56,435 nucleotides of DNA from an uncultured Rhodopila sp. (GTDB lineage: Bacteria; Pseudomonadota; Alphaproteobacteria; Acetobacterales; Acetobacteraceae): assembly GCA_903851415.1 (NCBI GenBank), contig CAINOE010000196.1, positions 1-56,435 of the forward strand, given 5' to 3'. The number at the start of each line of letters is the position of its first letter. Within the stretch, counting starts at the first letter, position 1. Shown here one piece after another: positions 42,770 through 51,333 of this stretch. A program made the translations under genes and the position numbers. Below the pieces are notes generated by a model, which made no database searches, was not told the origin of the DNA, and saw nothing but the letters and a program-made list of their open reading frames with translations.

Positions 42770-42880
42770 GCTTGTGATCCTCCCTTTTGGAGGCGTCAGC
42801 ATGGCGCGGATGGCGGAGGTTCGGCAACCCTGACCGCGGCGGCGGACCGGAAGAACGCGCCGCTCACCGCGTCCCCGGGC

Positions 42881-44245
42881 CTACGCCGCGACCTTCGGCA
42901 GATCGGCCAGTGCCGCCTGCAGAGCGGCATCGTCGTAGCCGCGGTCCTCCAGCTTGCCGGCGAAGTAGTCCAGGTACGCCTGCATGTCGAAATGCCCGTG
43001 CCCGGACAGGTTGAATGCGATCGTCCGCGCCGTGCCCTCCGCCTTGCAGCGCAGCGCCTCGTCCACAACGGCGCGGATCGCGTGGTTGGCTTCCGGGGCC
43101 GGCACGATGCCCTCGGCGCGGGCGAACTGCACCCCCGCCTCGAAGCACGGGGTCTGGTTGAAGGCGCGCGACTCGATCAGCCCCAGCTCCTGCACCAGGC
43201 TGACCAGCGGCGCCATGCCGTGATAGCGCAGCCCGCCGGCGTGGAAGCCGGGCGGGATGAACGCGGAGCCCAGCGTGTGCATCTTGACCAGCGGAGTCAG
43301 GTGCCCGGTGTCGCCGAAATCATAGGCGAAGCTGCCGCGCGTCAGGGTCGGGCAGGCCGCCGGCTCGCAGGCGATCGCCCTGACTTTCCGGCCGCCGCGC
43401 AACTGGGCGCCGAGGAACGGGAACACCAGTCCGGCGAAGTTCGACCCGCCGCCGGTGCAGCCGATGACGATGTCGGGGTAGTCGTCCGCCAGCTCGAACT
43501 GCAGGATCGCCTCCTGGCCGATGACCGTCTGGTGCAGCAGCACATGGTTCAGCACGGAGCCGAGCGCGTAGTTGGTGTCGGCGTTCTGCGCGGCGATCTC
43601 GACCGCCTCGCTGATGGCGATGCCGAGGCTGCCGTTGGTGTCGGGATGCTCGGCCAGCACGGCGCGGCCGGAGGCGGTCTCGGTGCTGGGGCTGGCGACG
43701 CAGGTGGCGCCCCAGGTCTCCATCATCGCCTTGCGGTAGGGCTTCTGGTTGAAGCTCGCGCGCACCATGAAGACGCGCACCTGCAGGCCGAACATCGCGC
43801 CGGCGTAGGCGAGCGAGGAGCCCCACTGGCCGGCGCCGGTCTCGGTGGACAGCCGCCTGATGCCGGCTTCCTTGTTGTAGAACGCCTGGGCGACCGCGGT
43901 GTTCAGCTTGTGGCTGCCGGGGGCGCTGACGCCCTCATACTTGAAGTAGATGCGGGCGGGGGTGTCGAGCGCGGCCTCCAGCCGCCGCGCCCGGATCAGC
44001 GGCGAGGGACGCCATTGCCGGTAGATCTCGCGCACCGGCTCGGGAATGGGGATGGTGCGTTCGGCGCTGACCTCCTGGAGGATCAGCTCCATCGGGAACA
44101 GCGGCGCGAGATCGTCCGGGCCGAGCGGCCGCCGCGTGCCGGGATGCAGCGCCGGCGCCGGCGGCTGCGGCAAGTCGGCGACGATGTTGTACCAGTCCCG
44201 GGGGATTTTGGTTTCGTCGAGTAAATACTTCACCGTCCCGCCCAT
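42881..44245 (-). CDS. TrpB2-type PLP-dependent tryptophan synthase beta-like protein
   Basis: 454 residues from the ATG at 44245 (GAGAGGG upstream). The PLP lysine lies in SHKLNTA near residue 116, and the phosphate loop is CTGGGSNFAG. The longer N-terminus (RDWYNIVADLPQPPAPALHP) marks the TrpB2 branch, which often lacks a TrpA partner and may use serine and indole alone, or another substrate. No trpA is adjacent. It sits 111 bp upstream of the fatty acid permease on the same strand; no functional link is evident. Confidence 0.92.
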   Translation of the reverse strand: MGGTVKYLLDETKIPRDWYNIVADLPQPPAPALHPGTRRPLGPDDLAPLFPMELILQEVSAERTIPIPEPVREIYRQWRPSPLIRARRLEAALDTPARIYFKYEGVSAPGSHKLNTAVAQAFYNKEAGIRRLSTETGAGQWGSSLAYAGAMFGLQVRVFMVRASFNQKPYRKAMMETWGATCVASPSTETASGRAVLAEHPDTNGSLGIAISEAVEIAAQNADTNYALGSVLNHVLLHQTVIGQEAILQFELADDYPDIVIGCTGGGSNFAGLVFPFLGAQLRGGRKVRAIACEPAACPTLTRGSFAYDFGDTGHLTPLVKMHTLGSAFIPPGFHAGGLRYHGMAPLVSLVQELGLIESRAFNQTPCFEAGVQFARAEGIVPAPEANHAIRAVVDEALRCKAEGTARTIAFNLSGHGHFDMQAYLDYFAGKLEDRGYDDAALQAALADLPKVAA

Positions 44246-44435
44246 GTTGCCCTCTCGTTTCAGTGAGTGCGATCTAGCGCAAACCGGGCGGCGAGGGAAC
44301 TGCGCGGCGGTTGCCTGGCGGATCACCGATGGTGGCATGGGTGCGATCTCCCGTTTCTTCGTGTGACCGGTGTCACAGCGTGGCGCATCCGCCGCCGGCA
44401 TCCTCCAGCCTTCGGGACCAGCGAGGGAGGGTGTC

Positions 44436-44666
44436 ATGGGCTTATGGGACAACATGCCAATCGGCGCGGCACTGCTGTTGGCGGCGGCGGCCGCGCTGAC
44501 GTCGGGGAGCGCGGACGCGCGGCGGGAGGTCGCCGGTTTCGTTGCGGAGGCGCTCAGGCCATCTGTGGCGGACACGGGGGGCGACGCCGGGTATTTCCTG
44601 GAAGGAGCCGATCGGCCGGTCTGGCCGCTGCCTCCGCCGCGCTCGCCGGAGGCGGGCCGGGACTGA
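44436..44666 (+). CDS. Small hypothetical protein with N-terminal hydrophobic segment
   Basis: 76 residues. The ATG at 44436 has a strong GCGAGGGAGG site. A hydrophobic stretch (IGAALLLAAAAALTSGS) is followed by a short soluble tail rich in Pro and charged residues (GADRPVWPLPPPRSPEAGRD). No family was recognised. Another frame overlaps it, but this one has the best translation signal. Confidence 0.5.
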   Translation: MGLWDNMPIGAALLLAAAAALTSGSADARREVAGFVAEALRPSVADTGGDAGYFLEGADRPVWPLPPPRSPEAGRD

Positions 44667-44730
44667 TCGGCGGCGTTGCGACGACCGGGGCGCCGCCATA
44701 GGGTGGTGTTTTTCGATCGGAGCCGACCCC

Positions 44731-45876
44731 ATGACTTCGAACAGTCCCCGCCCGGAAAGCATCGCCGCGCAGGCGGGCGGGCATGTCGAGCCGGCGTTCG
44801 GCGCGCTGATCCCGGCGATTTTTCCGGCGACGACGTTCGAGCGCAACGGCGATCTGTCCTATCCGCGCGGATACAGCTACGCACGGGCCGCCAATCCCAC
44901 CGACGTTTCCGCGGCCGAGACGCTGACCGCGCTCGAACAGGGGGCGGAGACGCTGCTGTTCGGCTCCGGCATGGCCGCGGCGACTTCGGTGTTCCTGGCG
45001 TTGGAGCCTGGCGCGCATGTGGTTGCGCCGCAGGTGATGTATTGGGCGTTGCGGTCCTGGCTTGCCGGTTTCGCGGTTCACTGGGGGCTGCGCATCGCGT
45101 TCGTGGACACGGGCGATGTTGACGCCGTGCGGGCGGCGGTGCGTCCGGGCGTGACGCGGCTGGTGTGGGTCGAGACGCCGGCCAATCCGCTGTGGTCGCT
45201 GACCGACATCGCCGCGGTGGCGGAGATCGCGCACGCGGCGGGGGCGGTGCTGGCGGTGGATTCGACGATCGCGACGCCGGTGCTGTCCCGGCCGCTGGGG
45301 TTGGGTGCCGATATCGTGATGCACTCGGCGACCAAGTATCTGAACGGGCACTCCGATGTTTTGGCCGGCAGCCTGACCGTGGCGCGGGCGGATGCGCTGT
45401 GGGAGAGCATCCGGTCCGTGCGGGTGCAGCACGGCGGGGTGCTCGGGCCGTTCGAGTCCTGGCTGCTGCAGCGCGGGCTGCGCACGCTGTTTCCGCGGGT
45501 GCTCTGGCAGAGCGCCTCGGCGCTGACGCTGGCCGAGCGGTTGTCGGCGCATCCGGGGGTGGAGGCGGTGCTGTATCCCGGGCTGCCGGATTTCCCCGGT
45601 CACGAGCTGGCGCGGCGGCAGATGCAGGGGGGGTTCGGCGGCATGCTGTCGGTGCGCGTGCGGGGCGGCGCCGAGGCGGCGGTCGCGGCGGCGGCGCGGG
45701 TCCGGCTGTGGAAGCGGGCGACCTCGCTCGGCGGGGTGGAAAGCCTGGTCGAGCACCGCGCCAGCGTGGAGGGGCCGGGGTCGCCGGTGCCGGGCGATCT
45801 GCTGCGGCTGTCGGTGGGGATCGAGGCGGTCGAGGATTTGTGGGACGACCTGTCAGGGGCGATCACGGCACGCTGA
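44731..45876 (+). CDS. Cys/Met metabolism PLP-dependent lyase (cystathionine beta-lyase-like)
   Basis: 381 residues, the trans-sulfuration enzyme family. The PLP lysine is in MHSATKYLNGHSDVLAG near residue 205. YSYARAANPTDVSAAETL and GSGMAAATSVFLALEPG are conserved in the family. Members cleave cystathionine or methionine, or assimilate sulfhydryl groups; the exact reaction cannot be read from sequence. The YARAANPT region is slightly atypical (usually YSRxxNPT). Confidence 0.9.
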   Translation: MTSNSPRPESIAAQAGGHVEPAFGALIPAIFPATTFERNGDLSYPRGYSYARAANPTDVSAAETLTALEQGAETLLFGSGMAAATSVFLALEPGAHVVAPQVMYWALRSWLAGFAVHWGLRIAFVDTGDVDAVRAAVRPGVTRLVWVETPANPLWSLTDIAAVAEIAHAAGAVLAVDSTIATPVLSRPLGLGADIVMHSATKYLNGHSDVLAGSLTVARADALWESIRSVRVQHGGVLGPFESWLLQRGLRTLFPRVLWQSASALTLAERLSAHPGVEAVLYPGLPDFPGHELARRQMQGGFGGMLSVRVRGGAEAAVAAAARVRLWKRATSLGGVESLVEHRASVEGPGSPVPGDLLRLSVGIEAVEDLWDDLSGAITAR

Positions 45877-45896
45877 CGGGTCTGAAGGACGAGGTT

Positions 45897-45966
45897 TTAT
45901 TCGTGTTTCCATTGCCTTCCCGCAACCGGGACTTCAAGCGAGATTTGGAAACACGAATGAACACGA
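45897..45966. repeat. TTCGTGTT-type intergenic repeat, copy 2
   Basis: TTATTCGTGTTTCC (from 45897) and GGAAACACGAATGAACACGA (ending about 45966) form inverted copies around a 37-base spacer. The words match the element at 6081-6180. It lies just after the PLP lyase stop and could also act as a terminator. Confidence 0.7.
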
Positions 45967-46082
45967 AAAGGCTCTTCGCGCCCGGTCCTGACGGTTGGGG
46001 GCGGAGGCGGCCGCTTCGCTTTTCACCTTATCCTTATTGACCCGGGCCCCGGCCGGCCACGACAGGGGAAAATGCCGATCGG

Positions 46083-46817
46083 CTATTCCGCGGCCATCGC
46101 GGGGACGGGCGGCGGGGCGGCGCGGGTGGCGATATCGGCCGCGGCCGCGGTCAGTGCCATGATGCGCGCCATTTCCCTCCACCGCTGCCCGGGCGGGACG
46201 GCGTCGATATCGGCCGCGAGTTCCCCGGCGACCGCGGTCACCGCATCGGGCCATGCGGCCCGCGGCTGCTCCGCCGGGGTCCGGGCGGCCGGGGCGGCGG
46301 CGGACGCGACCTCGGGCGCCTGAGCCCGGGCGGGCGGCGCCGGCGGTTCGGCGGCCGGAGCCGGTTCCGGCTTTGTTTCAGTGGCGGCGGCGGCCCGGAT
46401 GCGGGCTTTCGCCTCCTGCACCATGCGCTGCGCTTCCGCGATCGCGGCCTCTACGGAGACCTCGGTCTCTTCGGCCGCGCCGGTGCGGCTGGCGTGTTCC
46501 AGCGCGCGGCGGTTGCGTTCGGCCGAGCGATCCAGGCCGTTGGCGTTGCCGCGCAGGCGCAGCGCCATCGAGATCGAGATGTCCTCATACATCGATTGGC
46601 TGAGCGAACTCAAAGTGGCGATGTCGAAGGCGATGATCTTGGCCACGGTCCACAGGTCGAGGCGGTTGGCGATGCGGTACGTGTTCAGCGTCTCGGCCGC
46701 CGCGGCATGGGCGAGGCGGATGTCTCCGGCGGTGGACCACAGGAACATCGGCGTCAGCAAAGCGAGGACGAGGCTGACCAGGTTGGCTTCGGCGGAGGCG
46801 GTCGAGGGTGCGGACAT
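46083..46817 (-). CDS. Membrane-anchored coiled-coil hypothetical protein
   Basis: 244 residues, no family recognised with confidence. A hydrophobic N-terminal stretch (LVSLVLALLTPMFLWS) is followed by helical segments with IRLAHAAAAETLNTYRIANRLDLWTVAKIIAFDIATLSSLSQSM. A probable coiled coil (AEERNRRALE-like, about 105-150) leads into an Ala/Pro-rich linker (PAPAAEPPAPPARAQ) and a C-terminal Ala-rich part. No signal peptidase site. It starts with ATG and faces the Uma2 gene. Confidence 0.6.
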   Translation of the reverse strand: MSAPSTASAEANLVSLVLALLTPMFLWSTAGDIRLAHAAAAETLNTYRIANRLDLWTVAKIIAFDIATLSSLSQSMYEDISISMALRLRGNANGLDRSAERNRRALEHASRTGAAEETEVSVEAAIAEAQRMVQEAKARIRAAAATETKPEPAPAAEPPAPPARAQAPEVASAAAPAARTPAEQPRAAWPDAVTAVAGELAADIDAVPPGQRWREMARIMALTAAAADIATRAAPPPVPAMAAE

Positions 46818-47002
46818 GGGGCGTGCTCGGGCTGCGGTGGGAAGTTTCTACCGCCGGTTGCGAAACTGTGTCAAGGCATATTTTCTTTACTTTCCCCCTG
46901 CATAGGATGGTATTCCCGGACTGCCGCCGATGGGTCGGCCTTGCCCGCGTTGAAGCGGCGTGCCGCCTGCTGTAGCGTGGCCTCGGATTGACGGAGGGCC
47001 GC

Positions 47003-47572
47003 ATGGCTGAAGCCGCCATGGATCGCGAGCCGGAGCTGCGCCTGTCCCGCCCGGAGTATCGCCGGTGGGCCGAGGCACAGCCGGGCGGGCGGTTCGAACG
47101 GATCGACGGGGTGGTCGTGGCGATGGCGCCGGAACGCCTCAGCCACGCCGATCGGAAGGCGATGGTGTGGCTGGCGCTGCGCCGGAGTGTGGCGGAGGCG
47201 GGTCTGCCGTGCCGCGTCTACCCCGACGGCGTGACGGTCGAGGTGGACGACAGCGACCTCGAACCGGATGCGGTGCTGCGCTGCGGCGAGGCATTGCCGG
47301 GGGATGCGGTTTCGGTTCCCGACCCGTTGGTCGTGGTGGAGGTGCTGTCGCCCGGCACGCGCAGCGTCGATCTGAGCCGGAAGATGGTGGCGTATTTCCG
47401 GGTTCCCTCCGTCCGGCATGTTCTGATCGCCCGGGCCGATCGGCCGGAGGTGATCCATCACCGGCGGCGGGATGGGGTGGAGGGGATTGATACGCTTGTG
47501 GTAACGGCGGGGGAGATCAGGCTCGATCCGCCGGGGGTGACGGTGTCGGTTGAGGAGATTTATGGGGGATAG
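47003..47572 (+). CDS. Uma2/DUF820 family putative endonuclease
   Basis: 189 residues from the ATG at 47003 (GGAGGG upstream). The PD-(D/E)xK-like core is visible: PDGVTVEVDDSDLEPDAVLRC, then PLVVVEVLSPGTRSVDLSRKMVAYFRVPSVRHVLIA with the E-V-L-S-P-x-T...K motif. Uma2 proteins are widespread in cyanobacteria and some other bacteria and resemble restriction-like nucleases. Their biological role is unclear. Confidence 0.88.
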   Translation: MAEAAMDREPELRLSRPEYRRWAEAQPGGRFERIDGVVVAMAPERLSHADRKAMVWLALRRSVAEAGLPCRVYPDGVTVEVDDSDLEPDAVLRCGEALPGDAVSVPDPLVVVEVLSPGTRSVDLSRKMVAYFRVPSVRHVLIARADRPEVIHHRRRDGVEGIDTLVVTAGEIRLDPPGVTVSVEEIYGG

Positions 47573-48012
47573 GGACGGGCTGGATCAGATGAACGTCGCC
47601 ATTAGCACGGCAACGATGGGGTTGACCAGAGTGGTCTCGGGCGGGCGGTTGGGGGCACAGCGACGGGTCGTGCCGGGGATGCGGTCTGCGATCTCTGCCT
47701 CGGGTTGTTGGGGGTATAGAGCATTACCTCCTTTATCCAAATCCAGATTGCGGGATCATTCCTTGGAGGGCGCAGGATGGGCACTCCTGATTGGTGCCCG
47801 ACAACTGATAAGACGCTGTTCAACCGCTTAAGGGGCTTTCTCGCACACCTGGGTGCGCCATGGTTCGCGGAAGGAGCTGGCAGAGGTCAAGGCGGCAGGT
47901 GTTCGCTTAGCGGTGTGCGAGCACTGTGGGCATCGATGCGGGGGGTTGTGCCGAAGGTCGAACAATGCTACTTTTCCAACAGCACGGCTTGGCGACTCTA
48001 CTAACTGCGGAA
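47573..48012. other. 440 bp intergenic region before the protease gene
   Basis: No gene could be supported. A small hairpin (GGGCAC...GTGCCC) lies near 47778-47799. An open frame from 47777 has an amino-acid composition that could be coding (PTTDKTLFNRLRGFLAHLGA) but no recognised family or clear ribosome-binding site. GC drops through this stretch toward the protease gene, which may mark the edge of acquired DNA. Confidence 0.5.
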
Positions 48013-49116
48013 ATGAAAGGTTCTGTCTTGAACGCTACCCTTGATGAGTTGAAAGCGCTTGTCGCCGAATTAACCAATTGGGCGGAAACGAAAGGCATGT
48101 TTGGCGACTCTCGTGTTGAGCCTGGCTACAACGAAGTGGTCATCCAGGATGCCTTTCGCAGCGCCGGTCTCCAGTCTGCAACCGCATCCCTACAAGACCG
48201 GCGCATCTCCTATATGGGTCTAAATGAAGCCAATAGTTCCGTTGTTGTCTATATAGAAAAGCCACTTCGAAAAGCTGATCGAGATGCGCTTAAGAACGTA
48301 GCCCATGGTAACTGCATCGTTGAATTTCATCATGCCGCCAGATTAACATCGGGCACTTTGCCGAGCAACGCTCCTAGTGTTCCGCCTTACTATCAGTATA
48401 ATAGTGATTATTACACTTGTGGGAGCTCCGTTTCCGTCGCAAACGAGGCCAGTGCAGGAACCTTGGGGTGCCTATTGGTTGACCCAACGGGACTTATTTA
48501 CGCCTTGTCAAATAATCACGTTTTCGCAGGCAATAACTATTGTGACATCGGTATGCAGATCATCGCGCCAGGCCAATTCGATATCAAGGCCAATGCACTT
48601 GATCCGTTTACGCTGGGCCATCTCCACCGGGCCATTCCGCTTATCGATGGAAATCCCCAAATCGTTGACGCAAAAACAAACATTGATGCTGCGATAATAA
48701 AGGTGTCGGCACAGGACAGAATTTCGTCCATGCAGAGGCACCACTACGACACCCCAACCGCAGTAGCTCCGATCATGCCAAACATGGTTGTGGAAAAGGT
48801 TGGGAGGACTACCGGAAGAACAACCGGCGTCGTAACATCATACCACCCTACTCCGCAGAACATTAGGTGCAACATTCCGCGCCATGGGACTTTCAAAATT
48901 GTCCACTTTCAGGATTTCTGGGCAGTCAAATCACAGGCTGGCATCTTCTCGACTGGGGGTGATTCCGGGTCACTTGTTACAGCCACTTTGCCAGACGGCA
49001 CTAGGGCCGGAGTTGGTATGGTTTTTGCTGGGGACCCGAACATTAGTTTCATCGTTCCGCTGGATAAAGTACTCGGGTACTTTGGCTTGACATTGCTCGC
49101 AAACCATAATATATAG
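48013..49116 (+). CDS. Trypsin-like serine protease with N-terminal propeptide-like domain
   Basis: 367 residues from the ATG at 48013; a TTG at 48028 with AAAGG upstream is an equally good start, and a longer frame opens at 47926. Catalytic triad: His169 (LSNNHVFA), Asp225 (NIDAAIIKV) and Ser318 (GGDSGSLV). The N-terminal 110 residues form a separate domain (SVVVYIEKPLRKADRDALKNVAHGNCIVEFHHAA region). No signal peptide or membrane segment, so it is cytosolic. GC and codon use are clearly lower than in neighbouring genes, pointing to transfer. The next gene follows after 4 bp. Confidence 0.82.
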   Translation: MKGSVLNATLDELKALVAELTNWAETKGMFGDSRVEPGYNEVVIQDAFRSAGLQSATASLQDRRISYMGLNEANSSVVVYIEKPLRKADRDALKNVAHGNCIVEFHHAARLTSGTLPSNAPSVPPYYQYNSDYYTCGSSVSVANEASAGTLGCLLVDPTGLIYALSNNHVFAGNNYCDIGMQIIAPGQFDIKANALDPFTLGHLHRAIPLIDGNPQIVDAKTNIDAAIIKVSAQDRISSMQRHHYDTPTAVAPIMPNMVVEKVGRTTGRTTGVVTSYHPTPQNIRCNIPRHGTFKIVHFQDFWAVKSQAGIFSTGGDSGSLVTATLPDGTRAGVGMVFAGDPNISFIVPLDKVLGYFGLTLLANHNI

Positions 49117-49120
49117 AGCC

Positions 49121-49330
49121 ATGAATGATCGAGAGGCAGCCACTAGGATTCTAGAGTCGATCGCTGCACCTGCGGGCACCGTGTCCGTTTCGGTGTGGTA
49201 CGACCGGCCGCGTCCTTACATCAAGGTTTACGTGGCGGCGGAGGTCTCGGACAGAATGGTGACAATCCCACAAGATTTTGCGGGTTATCCGGTTGTCGTT
49301 GAGGCGATGCCTGAATTCCGGATGCTTTAA
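49121..49330 (+). CDS. 69-residue partner of the trypsin-like protease
   Basis: It starts 4 bp after the protease stop and shares its low GC. The central part (PYIKVYVAAEVSDRMVTIP, then AGYPVVVEAMPEF) resembles the protease's own N-terminal domain (SSVVVYIEKPLRKADRDALK, then HGNCIVEFHHAAR) in strand pattern and spacing. It may therefore be a free propeptide-like domain that inhibits or guides the protease. No known family assigned. Confidence 0.65.
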   Translation: MNDREAATRILESIAAPAGTVSVSVWYDRPRPYIKVYVAAEVSDRMVTIPQDFAGYPVVVEAMPEFRML

Positions 49331-49432
49331 ACGCCCACTGTAGGTAAGCCGTTCGGCACCACGTCGTTCCTCGTGGTTCCGTCTCCTCCGGCGGGCAACT
49401 GAGCACTCCGCCGACCGCTAGGCACCGAACCC

Positions 49433-50737
49433 TCACCCCGCCCCCGTCACCCGCCAAACCACATCCCCAACATCATCCGCCACCAGCAACCCCCCGTCGG
49501 GGCCGATCTCCACACCCACCGGCCGTCCATACGACTCCCGCTCATCCTCCGACAGAAACCCCGTCAGCACATCCCGCGCCGCACCGGCCGGGCGGCCCCC
49601 CACAAACGGCACGAACACCACCTTGTACCCGCTCAACGTGCTCCGGTTCCACGACCCGTGCTGGCCGATGACCATCCCGTCGGGGAACCCCGGCAGCGTC
49701 CCCGCCGGCATCCAGCACAGCCCGAGCGACGCCGTATGCCCGCCCAGCGCATAGTCCGGCGTGATCGCCGTCGCGACCAAAGCCGGGTCCTGCGGCACCC
49801 GGTCGTCCACCGTCCGCCCCCAGTAGCAATACGGCCAGCCGTAGAAGCCCCCCTCCCGCACGGAGGTCAGGTAGTCGGGCGGCGTCTCGTCCCCCAGCCC
49901 GTCGCGCTCATTCACCACGGTCCACAACGCGCCGGTGGAAGGCTCCCGGGCCAGGCCGACCGGGTTGCGCAGGCCGCTCGCAACGATGCGGCTGGCGCCG
50001 GTGGCGAGATCGATCTCGTGGATGGCGGCGCGGCCCTCCTCCACCGCGAACCCGTCGCCGGCGATATTGGTCAGCGAGCCGACACCGGCATACAGCTTCG
50101 TCCCGTCCGGGCTCGGCAGCAGGCTGCGCGTCCAGTGGCCGTCCGGCTTGAACCCGACCACCGCCCGCCCCGGCCCGGTGATGCGCCGCGCCCCCGGAAT
50201 ATAGGGAAACGCCACCAGGCCATCGGTGTTGCCGACATAGAAGGTGCCGCCGAGCAGCGCCATGCCGAAGGGCTGGTTCAGCCCCTCCAGGAACGCGTTG
50301 GAGACCTCCGCCACGCCGTCGCCGTCCGCGTCGCGCAGCAGGGTGATGCGGTTGGCGCTGTGCCCCACCGCGGCGGCGCGCTTCATCGTGCTGAGCATGG
50401 CGTAGTCGAAGACGCCCCGCGGCGCCCGGTCGGGGATCGCCGCCTCGGCGACCAGCACGTCGCGGTTGGGCAGGACGGTGATCCAGCGGGGATGGTCGAG
50501 GCCGGTGGCGAAGGCGTTGACCTTCAGTCCCGGCGCCGGGACCGGGGTCCGGCCGCCGCTCCAGCCGCGCGCCGTCGGCATTTTCAGCGTCGGCACGAAG
50601 CCCTGGGACCTGGCGGGCGGGATCGCGGGCGCCTCGCCCCAGGCGGGCGGATGCGCGGTGCCGGCCGCGCGGCGCAGCGTCAGCGCGGTTTCGCCAATCA
50701 GCGCGACCGAGCGCGCGACGATGTCCGAAAAGCCCAA
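49433..50737 (-). CDS. Sorbosone/glucose dehydrogenase-like (PQQ-dependent type) protein
   Basis: 434 residues. The propeller fold of soluble PQQ sugar dehydrogenases is visible: LDHPRWITVLPNRDVLVAE, LNQPFGMALLGGTFYVGN, GLRNPVGLAREPSTGALWTVVNERDGLGDETPPDYL and the C-terminal YGRPVGVEIGPDGGLLVADD. L-sorbosone dehydrogenases of this family use PQQ in acetic acid bacteria. A clear signal peptide is not evident; the N-terminus holds a Pro-rich stretch. PQQ dependence is inferred from the family. Confidence 0.85.
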   Translation of the reverse strand: MGFSDIVARSVALIGETALTLRRAAGTAHPPAWGEAPAIPPARSQGFVPTLKMPTARGWSGGRTPVPAPGLKVNAFATGLDHPRWITVLPNRDVLVAEAAIPDRAPRGVFDYAMLSTMKRAAAVGHSANRITLLRDADGDGVAEVSNAFLEGLNQPFGMALLGGTFYVGNTDGLVAFPYIPGARRITGPGRAVVGFKPDGHWTRSLLPSPDGTKLYAGVGSLTNIAGDGFAVEEGRAAIHEIDLATGASRIVASGLRNPVGLAREPSTGALWTVVNERDGLGDETPPDYLTSVREGGFYGWPYCYWGRTVDDRVPQDPALVATAITPDYALGGHTASLGLCWMPAGTLPGFPDGMVIGQHGSWNRSTLSGYKVVFVPFVGGRPAGAARDVLTGFLSEDERESYGRPVGVEIGPDGGLLVADDVGDVVWRVTGAG

Positions 50738-50803
50738 TGGTCTGTTCCCCGAGGCTGGGTGCGTCGTCGGCCGTCATCGACATCGACGCCGGCGCCACAC
50801 TCC

Positions 50804-50884
50804 CGTCATGCCGGCGCAGGCCGGCATCCACGCCTTCGCTTATCCCGGCGGAAGGCGTGGATGCCGACCTGCGCCGGCATGACG
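50804..50884. repeat. REP-like palindrome pair, family A
   Basis: Two inverted copies: one begins CGTCATGCCGGCGCAGGCCG and the mirror copy ends CTGCGCCGGCATGACG, with CATCCACGCCTTCG and its complement flanking a short spacer. The whole element is an 81-base near-perfect inverted repeat between gloA and the sorbosone dehydrogenase-like gene. Confidence 0.85.
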
Positions 50885-50939
50885 ATGGAGCGCCCGCGCT
50901 GGCGGGTCAATCCTCCAAGGGCGCACCCGCCTGGCGCCC

Positions 50940-51320
50940 TCAACCCCGCTGGATCAGCTCGATCTTATACCCGTCGGGGTCCTCGACAAACGCGATGATC
51001 GTCGTGCCGAACTTCACCGGCCCGGGCTCGCGCGTCACCTTCGCGCCGTGGCTGCGCAGCTTCTCCGTGGTGGCGGCGACATCCGGCACGCCGATGGCCA
51101 GGTGCCCGAATGCCGTGCCGAGATCGTATTTCTCCGTGCCGTAATTGTATGTGAGTTCGATCTCCGCGTTGCTGTCGCCGTAGCCGACGAAGGCCAGCGT
51201 GTATTGCCCGTCCGGCACGTCGCGGCGGCGCAGCTCGGTCATGCCGAGGCCCTTGGTGTAGAAATCGACGCTGCGCTGCAGGTCGCCGACGCGCAGCATG
51301 GTGTGCAGGAACCGGCTCAT
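50940..51320 (-). CDS. gloA: Lactoylglutathione lyase (glyoxalase I)
   Basis: 126 residues, standard length. It converts the methylglyoxal-glutathione adduct to S-lactoylglutathione. Metal ligands and motifs are clear: FLHTMLRVGDLQRSVDFYTKGLGM at the start, ELTYNYG, GHLAIGVPD and FVEDPDGYKIELIQ at the end. It starts 13 bp after the lpxI stop, so they are likely co-transcribed. Confidence 0.95.
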   Translation of the reverse strand: MSRFLHTMLRVGDLQRSVDFYTKGLGMTELRRRDVPDGQYTLAFVGYGDSNAEIELTYNYGTEKYDLGTAFGHLAIGVPDVAATTEKLRSHGAKVTREPGPVKFGTTIIAFVEDPDGYKIELIQRG

Positions 51321-51333
51321 GGACAGTCTCCCT

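Noticed and set aside
41807..44224. 805-codon plus-strand frame across the permease and TrpB2 genes
   Set aside because: It spans two well-supported minus-strand genes and is a His/Gln/Arg/Gly-rich antisense artefact.
47777..48004. Small open frame before the protease gene
   Set aside because: Composition is not obviously spurious, but there is no clear ribosome-binding site, family or coupling; left as part of the intergenic description.
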